This document shows, piece by piece, positions 29,111-38,470 of a stretch of 64,000 nucleotides of DNA. Every line of letters starts with the position of its first letter. Within the stretch, counting starts at the first letter, position 1. The position numbers and the translations under genes were made by a program. Origin of the DNA: C-114 sp963745405 (GTDB lineage: Bacteria > Chloroflexota > Limnocylindria > Limnocylindrales > CSP1-4); NCBI GenBank assembly GCA_963745405.1, contig CAVUWY010000003.1, forward strand, positions 1 to 64,000, written 5' to 3'. Below the pieces are notes generated by a model, which was given only the letters and a program-made list of their open reading frames with translations, was not told the DNA's origin and made no database searches.

Positions 29111-29902
29111 TCACGCGGGGCGGTACACCTTGACGTTGCACCCTGTGTAGCGCCCGTACAGATCCAGCAATTTGCCGGGAAGACTGTTCGGGTCCGAGAT
29201 CGGGCCCTGGTACCTGTAGTCGGCGTAGGTGTACAGGAGCGTCAACCCGCGTCCCTCATGGCTGGGGCTGTCGTTGCTCATCTCGAGGCTCACCTGGCCC
29301 AGGATCGGCGGCGAGTCGCCGACGCTGCTGTTCGGGACGATCGGTGGCAGGCCGAGCTTGGGACCGAGGTGGGCGAGGTCCGCGGTCAGGTCGGCGACGA
29401 TCGCGTCCCGCAGCGGGTCGTCGCTGGCCAGGACGATGTCACCGCCGGTGGGTGTCGCGGCCGCCGCCGTGTAGCCCGGGACGTCGATCGGGATGACCGT
29501 GTCGCCCGGCCCGGGCTCGAGGAACGGCTCGATGACCGCCTGTTGGTCCGGCGTGAGCTGGTCCCATACGCCCCGCACCCAGCGCACGGCGCCCGTGCCC
29601 GTCGCCGGCACGTCATCGCCGTCGCGGCCGCCCGGCACGTGGACCCCGGGGATCGTCACCCCGAATTCGTAGGCGAACGCCTCGAGCGCCACGTCCTTCG
29701 GGACCGGCCCGTCGGTGGTGCCCGCCGTGATCGCCTGCCAGATGGTCGGCTCGTCCGGGGAGGGCCCGGTCACGGTCCGGACCACGACGACGGCCGCCGC
29801 GACGAGGGCGGCGACCAACACGACAGCCAGGGCGACGAGGAGCCGGCGGCGGCCTCGCCTTGCGATCGGGTTGGCGGACGGAGCGGCATCCACGGTGCTC
29901 AT
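29111..29902 (-). CDS. Hypothetical membrane-anchored protein
   Basis: This gene encodes 263 residues from ATG 29902. A longer frame exists upstream, but its first 48 residues look non-coding. A basic stretch (RRGRRR) precedes one strong membrane segment (LLVALAVVLVAALVAAAVVVV, about 20-40). An external domain of about 220 residues follows, with AVRWVRGVWDQLTPDQQAVI and VPGYTAAAATPTGGDIVLAS. I do not recognise the domain. The orientation suggests a type II membrane protein exposed outside the cell. It is divergent from the lipoprotein gene at 30050, across a 147-base spacer that should hold both promoters. Confidence 0.65.
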   Translation of the reverse strand: MSTVDAAPSANPIARRGRRRLLVALAVVLVAALVAAAVVVVRTVTGPSPDEPTIWQAITAGTTDGPVPKDVALEAFAYEFGVTIPGVHVPGGRDGDDVPATGTGAVRWVRGVWDQLTPDQQAVIEPFLEPGPGDTVIPIDVPGYTAAAATPTGGDIVLASDDPLRDAIVADLTADLAHLGPKLGLPPIVPNSSVGDSPPILGQVSLEMSNDSPSHEGRGLTLLYTYADYRYQGPISDPNSLPGKLLDLYGRYTGCNVKVYRPA

Positions 29903-30049
29903 CGTCCGGGCGGTGGATCGCGATCGGATCGCAGCGACCGGTCGCGAGCGACATCGCGGGCTGCGATCGGCCTGCGACCGTGGTGATGTGGACTGCCGGA
30001 GGCAGGGCGCTGGGCCGCCGGGTCCGCCTGCCGTGGAGACCGACACGCC

Positions 30050-31123
30050 ATGGCCCCGTCAATACCGCTCGTCCGTACCCTCTCGCGAGCCGCTCGACCC
30101 GCGTCTGCCGCCTGGCTCGTGGTCGCCCTGGTCGCCGGCGCCTGTTCGGCGGGCGGGTCCGGGTCATCGGTGGCCGGCCCGCTCGGCGGATCGCCCGCGG
30201 CCGGTGTCGGCGCCGCCGATGGCAGCCCCTCCGGTGGCGATGCCTCGGGCGACAGCTCCTCGACCGCCGGCACCGCGGGCACCCCGGCCGCTCCCGATCC
30301 GTGCGCGGTCCTGACGATCGCCGACGTCCAGCCGTTCTTCACCGTCCCGATCGCGACCGAGCTCCCGTCGGCCGTGCCGGACACGTGCGAATGGGCGGCC
30401 GGCGACGCCCCGCTCGGCGTCCCGACCTCCTTCGATGTCATGGTCCAGGGCGGCGACGACGCCCGGGTCCGCTGGCAGCTGGCCACCCTCGGCGGGACGC
30501 CAGTGATGTTCAGCGGGGTCGGTGACCAGGCCGAGCACCTGCCGGGCTCGACCGACTTCCTCGCGATCAGGAACGGGGTGATCTGCGGGATCACCACGCT
30601 CGGCTGGGATCACCTCGTCGGCAAGTCCGGCCACCCGATGGACCAGCTGTCCGACAGTGATGCGACCGCCGTTGCCCAGGACTACGGGACCCTCTGCAAC
30701 CGCCTCTACGGCAGCGGCAACACGACGCCCACCCTCGTCGCCCAGGCCCAGCCGTCCTCCGCCGCGGGTTCGGTCGCGCCGGGATCGCCGTCCGCCTCGA
30801 TCGCCATCCCGGCGATCGGGGGCACATTCGGCAACGGCTTCCCCCTCCCGGTCGGGGTCGACTGCACCGGCAGCCACCTCACGACCGACCTCGACGGATC
30901 GCCCGAATGCAGCACCCTCACGAGCGGCGATCCGCGGGCGATCTATCCCTTCTACCTGCAGACGCTGCCGGCAAAGGGGTACACCATCCACAACGAGCGC
31001 GACGGGGTGACGGACAACGGGACGGAGATCGCCAGCATCATCTTCGGGGGCAACGGCGTCGGTGACTTCTCGATGATCGGCCTCAGGGGCCTCAACGTGA
31101 CCATCACCCTTCGCCAGCCCTGA
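30050..31123 (+). CDS. Putative lipoprotein with DUF3558-like N-terminal domain
   Basis: This gene encodes 357 residues. The signal sequence ends in the lipobox VAGAC (about residue 32), followed by a Gly/Ser/Ala linker of about 45 residues. The first domain (about 83-220) resembles DUF3558: DPCAVLTIADVQPFF, then a Cys-Glu-Trp, and LCNRLYG at the end. Paired cysteines suggest an extracellular disulfide. A second domain (about 250-357) starts IGGTFGNGFPLPVGVDCTGS and is not recognised. Its 3' end overlaps the convergent BTAD regulator gene by 20 bases. Function is unknown. Confidence 0.7.
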   Translation: MAPSIPLVRTLSRAARPASAAWLVVALVAGACSAGGSGSSVAGPLGGSPAAGVGAADGSPSGGDASGDSSSTAGTAGTPAAPDPCAVLTIADVQPFFTVPIATELPSAVPDTCEWAAGDAPLGVPTSFDVMVQGGDDARVRWQLATLGGTPVMFSGVGDQAEHLPGSTDFLAIRNGVICGITTLGWDHLVGKSGHPMDQLSDSDATAVAQDYGTLCNRLYGSGNTTPTLVAQAQPSSAAGSVAPGSPSASIAIPAIGGTFGNGFPLPVGVDCTGSHLTTDLDGSPECSTLTSGDPRAIYPFYLQTLPAKGYTIHNERDGVTDNGTEIASIIFGGNGVGDFSMIGLRGLNVTITLRQP

Positions 31124-34100
31124 CCGATCGGGCCGGACGGTCGGCCCCGAGCTGGGTGGCCGCCAGCACATCGCGCACGGCGGCGGTCGCCCGGGCTAGG
31201 GCTTCAGCCGTTCCGGTCGCTCGGGGCGAGGCGGCGTGGTCGGCGTCCGATCCGACCTCGCCGGCGGCGAGCCGCTCGACGACCCAGTCGAGATCGGCGG
31301 CCTCGGTCGGGGCGATCGGCTGGTGGATCGCCGTGCGGATCGATGCCGCAGTCGCCAGCAGTGCGTCGGCCGTCGTCGCCCTCGATCCGTCCTGCCCGGA
31401 CGGAGCCGTCCAGGCGAGCAGCCGCGCCACGGTCTCCAGCGCGTCGGCGAGGACCCACCGGTCGGTCTCCGGGTCGATACGCCCGAGCGCGACGAGCAAA
31501 TGGGTCGCGCTCGCCCGGCCGTCCCGGACGTCGAGATCGAGCCTGGCCAGGTCGATGTGGCCCATCGCGACGGTCGTCCTGGTATCGGACCGCTGACCCG
31601 CGTCGATCGCCACCTGGGCGTAGCGACGGGCCGCCCGAGGACGGCCCAGCCCGCGGGCGATGGCAGAAAGGCGGTAGGCCACCGTCCCCTCGGTGGGGCG
31701 ATGGCCGAGCTCGTGGAAGATGAGGAGGGCCTGGGTGCCGGTCTCCATGGCGGCATCGAGTTGGCCGCCCTTCCACTGGGCGAGGTTGAAGGCCGCCAGG
31801 ACATGGCCGTGGGCGAGCGGGTCGCCGGTCGCGATGGCGATGGCCCGGGCCCGCTCGAGCGCCGGCAGCGCCTCGTCCGCCAACCCCTCGTCCGCGAGGA
31901 GCGAGCCGAGGTGCAGGAGCGTCGTCCCGACCTCCCGCTCCGCTCCGGCGGCCTCGAGACAGACGAGCGACGCCTCGAGGAAGCCTTGCGCCGCGGGCAG
32001 ATCGTCGGTGGCGGCCGCGATCGCTCCGCGGCGCCGAAGGGCACGGCCCTCGCCGAGCAGGTCGCCGAGGTCCGCGAACGAGGTGCGGGCCTCGTCGACG
32101 AGCGCGGAGCCAAGGGCGAAGTCCGTGACCCAGTAGGCGAGGTGGCCGCGAGCCAGGAGGGTGGCCGCGCGCAGGGGCGCTTCGGGATCGGCCGCGTCAA
32201 GCAGGCGGCCGAGCCAGTCGATCCCCTCGGCGGGCTGGCGGCCCAGCCAGTAGTCGGTGAGACCGACGGCGAGCTCGAGCGCTGCGGTCGCGCTCCGCCG
32301 GCCGGCCTGGTCGGCATCGACGGCCGAGCCGAGGAGCGCCCGGACGTGGGGCATCTCGCGGTCGAGCAAGCGCAACGTCGCGCTTCGGTCGGCCGTCGCG
32401 AGCTGGTTGGACAGGGTGGAGGCTCGGTCGAAGATGGCCGCCCGGTAGCGGTCGCGGGCGGTGCCGATCGCCGTCTCGTCGGCCGTGGCGAGCGTGTGCC
32501 CGGCGACCGTGCGGAGGAGCTCATAGCGGGTCGGACCCGCCGCGCTGCGGACCTGGACGAGGCTCGCATCGACGAGCCGGGCGACGGTCTCGAAGCCGTC
32601 CGTGCCGTCGCCATCGAAGCCGGCCACCGCGTCGATGAGCTCGAGGTCTGCGTCGGCTGCCATGACCGCGAGGGCGACGAGGGCCCGACGCTCCGCCGGG
32701 TGGAGTCGCTCGACGCTCGCGTCGAGCGCCGCCCACAGGCCGGGCCGCCCCGCGACAGGCCCGCCGGCCCAGCGCGGCATGTCAGATTCGACGCGCGCCG
32801 CGACCTCGTCGACGCGGAGGAGCTGGAGGTGACGGGCGACGAGCTCGATGCCGAGCGGGAGGCGGTCGACGAGGCCGCACAGATGGACCGCCGGATCGGT
32901 CTCCGCGACGGTGAGCCGGAACCGCGGGTCGACGAGGCGGGCCCGGTCGATGAGCAGGGCGATCGCGTCGTCCTCGGCTAGGGGACCGAGCGGCACCAGG
33001 GCCTCGTCGAGAAGATCGAGGCGCTCCCGGCTGGTGACGAGGATGCGGAGCGCGGGGCACGCCGCGATGAGGGTGGCCACCTCGCCTGCCACCTCGTCCT
33101 GCCGTCCCTCGGCCCCGTCGAGGAGGAGCAGCCCCGGGAGCGTGCCGATCGCCCGGGTCGCACCGGCCGAGGCCTCGGCCGCCCGGGACGATGGATCGAC
33201 GGCATCGAGGATGGCGGCAGCGACAGCCTGCGACGCCGGGATCTGCTCGAGGGCGACGTACCAGACCCGGCCCGTGACGGCGCGGGCGAACTCGAGAGCG
33301 AGGCGGGTCTTGCCGGCGCCCGGTGGCCCGACGATCGATACGAGACGGGCGCGGTCCCACACCTCCCCGAGGTCGCGCAGCTGGACCTCGCGCCCGATGA
33401 GGCGCGTCGACGTCCCGGGGATCGCCGATCGAACGCGGGCGGGGCCGTCCGAGTCGCCTCCTCCGTCAGGACCGCCGGCCCGGTCCGCCGACGCCTCCGC
33501 GGCCTCCGGAACCGAAGGTGGAGCGAGGGCGGGGTCTTGGGCCAGGACGGCCTGCTGCATGCGGCGAAGGCTGGCCCCGGGATCGAGCCCCAGGTCGTCG
33601 AGAAGGCGACGGCGGCACTCGGCGTACGCGTCGAGGGCCTCCGCCTGGCGACCGGCGCGGTACAGGGCGAGCATGAGCAGCTCCCACCGTCGCTCCCGGT
33701 AGGGCTGCGCCGTTGCGAGATCCCGGGCGTCGGCGATGACCTCGGCCGAGACGCCTTCATCCACGGTCAGGGCGAGGCGGTCCTCACGGAGGCCTTCCAC
33801 GAGCTCCTCGACCCGAGCCGCGGCGATGATCGCCTCGGGGAGGTCGTCGAGCTCGGCGAACGCCTGCCCTCGGGACAGCTCGATCGCCGTCGCGAGGTTC
33901 ATCCGCGCCCCGTCCCGATCTCCGGCTCGATCGGCGGCTCGGCTCGCCTCGGCCAGCCGGATGACCTCCTGAATGTCGGTCGGCGTCCGGAGGACGTAGC
34001 GCTCGTCGTTGGTCGCGATATCGAGCCCGAGGTGCCGCAGCCGGAAGACGTGGGTGGCGATCGTGTGGCGCGACGCGAGGGGAGGCTCGTCGCCCCAGGC

Positions 34101-34244
34101 GGCGAGCTCGAGCTCGTCGAACGAGACCGGCCGGCCCGCGTCGAGCGCCAGCCGGGCGAGTATCCGTCGTTGTACCGGCCCCCCGGCAGGGACGCCGACC
34201 GAGCCCTCTCGGATCACGAGGGGGCCGAGCACGCAGACCTGCAT
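31104..34244 (-). CDS. BTAD-domain transcriptional regulator with NB-ARC-like ATPase and TPR repeats
   Basis: This gene encodes 1046 residues with the architecture of AfsR/SARP-like or LuxR-LAL-like signalling ATPases. An OmpR-type winged helix (about 1-90, VCVLGPLVIREGSVGV...) is followed by a bacterial transcriptional activation domain (about 95-240, with YRERRWELLMLALYRAGRQA). The nucleotide-binding domain comes next, with Walker A GPPGAGKTRLALEFA at about 305 and a Walker B-like GLLLLDGAEG. TPR-type helical repeats fill about 600-1000. It probably activates transcription when ATP and a ligand bind. The start ATG lies six bases after TAGAGT. The target may be the divergent flavoprotein gene. 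Confidence 0.88.
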   Translation of the reverse strand: MQVCVLGPLVIREGSVGVPAGGPVQRRILARLALDAGRPVSFDELELAAWGDEPPLASRHTIATHVFRLRHLGLDIATNDERYVLRTPTDIQEVIRLAEASRAADRAGDRDGARMNLATAIELSRGQAFAELDDLPEAIIAAARVEELVEGLREDRLALTVDEGVSAEVIADARDLATAQPYRERRWELLMLALYRAGRQAEALDAYAECRRRLLDDLGLDPGASLRRMQQAVLAQDPALAPPSVPEAAEASADRAGGPDGGGDSDGPARVRSAIPGTSTRLIGREVQLRDLGEVWDRARLVSIVGPPGAGKTRLALEFARAVTGRVWYVALEQIPASQAVAAAILDAVDPSSRAAEASAGATRAIGTLPGLLLLDGAEGRQDEVAGEVATLIAACPALRILVTSRERLDLLDEALVPLGPLAEDDAIALLIDRARLVDPRFRLTVAETDPAVHLCGLVDRLPLGIELVARHLQLLRVDEVAARVESDMPRWAGGPVAGRPGLWAALDASVERLHPAERRALVALAVMAADADLELIDAVAGFDGDGTDGFETVARLVDASLVQVRSAAGPTRYELLRTVAGHTLATADETAIGTARDRYRAAIFDRASTLSNQLATADRSATLRLLDREMPHVRALLGSAVDADQAGRRSATAALELAVGLTDYWLGRQPAEGIDWLGRLLDAADPEAPLRAATLLARGHLAYWVTDFALGSALVDEARTSFADLGDLLGEGRALRRRGAIAAATDDLPAAQGFLEASLVCLEAAGAEREVGTTLLHLGSLLADEGLADEALPALERARAIAIATGDPLAHGHVLAAFNLAQWKGGQLDAAMETGTQALLIFHELGHRPTEGTVAYRLSAIARGLGRPRAARRYAQVAIDAGQRSDTRTTVAMGHIDLARLDLDVRDGRASATHLLVALGRIDPETDRWVLADALETVARLLAWTAPSGQDGSRATTADALLATAASIRTAIHQPIAPTEAADLDWVVERLAAGEVGSDADHAASPRATGTAEALARATAAVRDVLAATQLGADRPARSVRAGEG

Positions 34245-34250
34245 CGGCTG

Positions 34251-34256
34251 ACTCTA
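34251..34256 (-). promoter_or_regulatory. -10 element TAGAGT of a leaderless-type start (minus strand)
   Basis: Read on the minus strand, TAGAGT-CAGCCG-ATG gives six bases between the -10 box and the start of the BTAD regulator. The 138-base spacer to the divergent flavoprotein gene holds this and the TACCAT at 34369. Confidence 0.5.
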
Positions 34257-34368
34257 GCCGAGGTCGGCTTTCGGCTCTGCGATCGATCGCATCCACGGGG
34301 CCCGGGGCCCGAGGCTCGGCGGTCGCGGGATCGCGGCCGGCGACCAGCCCGGTCGCGTCGCCTGCCCG

Positions 34369-34374
34369 TACCAT
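34369..34374 (+). promoter_or_regulatory. -10 element TACCAT before the flavoprotein gene
   Basis: TACCAT lies eight bases before ATG 34383, slightly wider than the six to seven bases at other starts. It would give a leaderless or nearly leaderless transcript. No Shine-Dalgarno sequence precedes this ATG. Confidence 0.4.
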
Positions 34375-34382
34375 CGCTCTCG

Positions 34383-35525
34383 ATGGACGGCGAGCCGCGA
34401 CGGGCCTTCGACGTCGTCGTGGTCGGCGCCGGCGTCGTCGGTCTCGCGACGGCGCTCGAGCTCGTGCGCCGTCGCCGGTCCGTGCTCGCGATCGACCGAT
34501 TCGGCAGCGGCCACCCGGCCACGTCGTCGACCGGAGCCTCGCGCAGCATCCGCATCGCGTACGACCACCCGCTGTACGTCCGCCTCGCCCTCGATGCGAT
34601 CGAGGCGTGGCGCGGCCTGGAGGAAGCGACCGGGCGCTCGATCCTCCATCTCACCGGCCAGGTCGACCTCGGCCCGGCGGCGAAGCTCGAGGACCTCGTC
34701 CGGACCGTCCGGGCGGCCGGCGCGGAGATCGACGAGATCGACCGTGGCGAGCTGCGCAGGCGATTCCCGGAGCTCGGGCTCGCGGACGGCGAGGCCGCGC
34801 TGTTCCAGCGCCAGGCCGGGACGGTCATCGCGAGTGCGGGCATGGCGGCGATGCTGGACGCGGCCGAACGCGCCGGCCTGACGTATCTTCCCGGCCGACG
34901 CGTGACCGCCGTCGAGCCCGGGTCGCCGGTGATGGTGCGCACGGTGGGTGACATGTTCCGCGCCGACCAGGTGGTGCTGGCGGCCGGACCGTGGCTCGGC
35001 GGGCTCCTCGAGATCGTGGGGCTCCATCTCCCGCTCGCCCCCGCGGTCGCGCAGGTCACCTTCCTTGACGCCCCGGGCCTGGTCGACCGGCCGGGGTTCG
35101 CCGAGTGGCCGCCGGCCGCCGAGACCGGCGTCTATGGGCACCCTGTCCCCGGCGTGGGCTACAAGGTCGCGTTCGACGCGGGAGCGGAGGGCTGGGAGCC
35201 GGACGTCGAGTCCTGGGCGCCGGACCCCGCCGAGGAGGGACGGCTCCTCGCCTGGCTCGCACGCCGGATGCCGTCGGTGGAGCCCAGGATCAGTCTCACC
35301 CAGCGGCATCCCTGGACGATGACGCCGGACGCCGACTGGATCATCGATCGCCGAGGCCCGGTCGTGATCGCCGGCGGCTGCTCCGGTCACGCGTTCAAGT
35401 TCGGCCCGGCGCTCGGCCGGCTCGTCGCCGACGTGGTCGACGGCGGCGTGGCGCCCAGCCTGTTCCGCATCGATCGGGACGGCCTGGCGGGGACCGCCTC
35501 CGCGACCGCGCCGATCTCCCGCTGA
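34383..35525 (+). CDS. FAD-dependent amine oxidase, sarcosine oxidase/MTOX-like
   Basis: This gene encodes 380 residues. The FAD-binding beta-alpha-beta motif is VVVVGAGVVGLATALELVRR (about 11-30). STGASRSIRIAYDHPLYVRL (about 48-68) is typical of monomeric sarcosine and N-methyl-tryptophan oxidases, and a C-terminal GGCSGHAFKFGPALGRLVAD (about 335-355) binds the flavin. In this family a Cys in the K-x-C-x-Y-T-x-TPD region is bonded to FAD. Here the segment reads QRHPWTMTPDADWIID without Cys, so the flavin may be noncovalent. The substrate is probably a secondary amine or glycine-like compound. It is divergent from a large regulator. Confidence 0.85.
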   Translation: MDGEPRRAFDVVVVGAGVVGLATALELVRRRRSVLAIDRFGSGHPATSSTGASRSIRIAYDHPLYVRLALDAIEAWRGLEEATGRSILHLTGQVDLGPAAKLEDLVRTVRAAGAEIDEIDRGELRRRFPELGLADGEAALFQRQAGTVIASAGMAAMLDAAERAGLTYLPGRRVTAVEPGSPVMVRTVGDMFRADQVVLAAGPWLGGLLEIVGLHLPLAPAVAQVTFLDAPGLVDRPGFAEWPPAAETGVYGHPVPGVGYKVAFDAGAEGWEPDVESWAPDPAEEGRLLAWLARRMPSVEPRISLTQRHPWTMTPDADWIIDRRGPVVIAGGCSGHAFKFGPALGRLVADVVDGGVAPSLFRIDRDGLAGTASATAPISR

Positions 35526-35655
35526 GGTCGCGGCTCGCTTGAGCCAGCCGAGGCAGGACCGGGGTGCTCCGAGGGCCCGACCTGAGAGATCGAGGACGGC
35601 GGCGGACGGGAGGGGGACGTCCGCCGCCGTTGAGGATGGGCCGTGCCCTCGCGTC

Positions 35656-36105
35656 TCAGGCCGCCGCCGACACGAATCCGCTGTCGTCGGCGATCGGCTC
35701 GCTGGCGGGCGTCGCGTCCGCGTCCGACTCGCCGGCCGCGGTGGCCTGCGCCTCGAGCGCGTCGGCCGCCGTCTCCGCCTCGTAGTCCTTCTTGCGGCGG
35801 CCGGACAGCATCTCCACCTGGGTCGCGACGACCTCCGTCTTCCAGTGGCGGACGCCCCTGTCGTCGTCCCAGGAGCGGGTCTGGAGGCGGCCTTCGACGG
35901 CGACCTGTTGGCCCTTGCCGAGGTAGGTGCCGCAGATCTCGGCCAGCCGGTCCCACGTGACGACGCTGTGGAACTCGGCCTTCTCCTGGCCGTTGGCCCG
36001 GTATGCGTTCGTCGCCACGTTGAACTGGGTGACCGTCTTGCCGCTGGCGAGGCTGCGCAACTCCGGGTCGCGGGTCAGGCGCCCGGTGAGGAGGACCTTG
36101 TTCAT
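35656..36105 (-). CDS. ssb: Single-stranded DNA-binding protein
   Basis: This gene encodes 149 residues. The OB fold at about 1-105 begins MNKVLLTGRLTRDPELRSLA and contains VTQFNVATNAYR, then KAEFHSVVTWDRLAEICGTY and KGQQVAVEGRLQTRSW. AAGGAG lies about 10 bases before ATG 36105. The C-terminal tail is acidic (SDADATPASEPIADDSGF) but ends VSAAA and lacks the DDDIPF-type tip that recruits partner proteins. No rpsF or rpsR neighbours are present, so this is a stand-alone ssb. Confidence 0.93.
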   Translation of the reverse strand: MNKVLLTGRLTRDPELRSLASGKTVTQFNVATNAYRANGQEKAEFHSVVTWDRLAEICGTYLGKGQQVAVEGRLQTRSWDDDRGVRHWKTEVVATQVEMLSGRRKKDYEAETAADALEAQATAAGESDADATPASEPIADDSGFVSAAA

Positions 36106-36523
36106 CGGTCCGGATCTCCTTCCCGGCCGGCCGACGGGGATCGGGCCGGCCCTGCGTGGCGGGTGTCCCGGCGGGGGCGAGGGCACGGTATCGCGCGCCC
36201 CTGCACGCGCACTCACCGGGCACCGGGCTCCGGCTCACCGGCGGCACATCGAGCCGCCCTTGCCAATGCCGACCCGACCGGCCGCTGTCCTTGCGACTCC
36301 GCGGGCCATGGTCGATCGGTGGATCGGTGATGGGCGATGACGGAAACGTCGGGCTGCCGACGGGCATGCTCCGTCGGGCCCTGCCTCGTGCCGGGCGCCC
36401 AGCACACCCAGGAGATGCTCGTCGTCCCGGCGTGCTACGAGACGAGCCTGCTTGCCCTCTTCAGCGGGGCGATCGGATCGCCCTGAGCCGGGGCCACCCG
36501 GCGAAACCGCGCTCGGGCGCCGG
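36106..36523. other. 418-base gap between ssb and the GGDEF gene
   Basis: This stretch holds the ssb ribosome-binding site next to 36105 and otherwise no convincing gene. A 49-codon frame at 36337-36486 (MTETSGCRRA...) ends in a plausible-looking LVVPACYETSLLALFSGAIG. It has no Shine-Dalgarno sequence or TANNNT box, and I would not call it. Short direct repeats (GATCGGTG, GATCGGTG) occur at about 36314-36330. Confidence 0.4.
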
Positions 36524-38143
<1,620 letters not shown>

Positions 38144-38149
38144 GTCCGC

Positions 38150-38155
38150 AGCGTA
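38150..38155 (-). promoter_or_regulatory. -10 element TACGCT of a leaderless-type start (minus strand)
   Basis: On the minus strand TACGCT-GCGGAC-GTG gives a six-base spacer to the start of the GGDEF/HD-GYP gene, identical in geometry to the other leaderless-type starts. Confidence 0.45.
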
Positions 38156-38225
38156 GTCGGGGGAGCCGTCCGTCCGACCGCTCCGAAGGTACCGCGAAGC
38201 CGGGCGGAAGGTCCGGCCCGGGCGC

Positions 38226-38231
38226 TATACT
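38226..38231 (+). promoter_or_regulatory. -10 element TATACT for the purine operon
   Basis: TATACT is the best -10 match in this window and lies 240 bases before the purA start. No start codon follows at six bases, so transcription from about 38238 would give a leader of about 230 bases. That leader is described in the next entry. Confidence 0.5.
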
Positions 38232-38237
38232 CGCCGG

Positions 38238-38470
38238 GTCCCCAACCCCGCGGGCCTCGGGTCCGCCGCGAAGGAGAACGACGATCGCTCGAGGCGACAC
38301 GTCCGCCCCGTGAGACGGACGGCCTTCGACCCGCTCGATCGCCGGGGAACCGGCGAGGTGAGGGGGCAGTCTATCCAGGTCCCGAGCCACACGGCCGGGG
38401 CCTTTTCGTTTCCCGACCCCGCAGGCGTGACCGCCCGCGTCAACGACGGCCCGCTGCGGATGGCGGCCTG
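38238..38470 (+). promoter_or_regulatory. Structured 5' leader of the purine operon, candidate riboswitch or attenuator
   Basis: Between the TATACT box and purA the DNA can form several hairpins. One is CGTCCG...CGGACG (about 38308-38329). A second is TCGCCGG-GGAA-CCGGCGA (about 38338-38355), with a GNRA tetraloop. A third, CCCG(A)GCC-ACAC-GGCCGGG (38381-38399), is followed by CCTTTTCGTTT, so it resembles an intrinsic terminator. No ORF of note is present. A terminator-like element ahead of purA suggests premature termination control. The sequence did not match the ZTP, purine, SAM, T-box or glycine motifs I know. Confidence 0.4.

Noticed and set aside
31236..32981. 581-codon plus-strand frame inside the BTAD regulator gene
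   Set aside because: It lies antisense to TPR repeats of a recognisable protein and shows the charged, Gly/Arg-rich composition of antisense frames.
36337..36486. 49-codon ORF in the ssb to GGDEF gap
   Set aside because: The C-terminal half looks protein-like, but there is no ribosome-binding site, no TANNNT box and no family I recognise.
38238..38470. ZTP, T-box, SAM, glycine riboswitch or SRP RNA in the purA leader
   Set aside because: The core conserved sequences of these RNAs as I know them are not present. Only a generic structured leader with a terminator-like hairpin can be supported.
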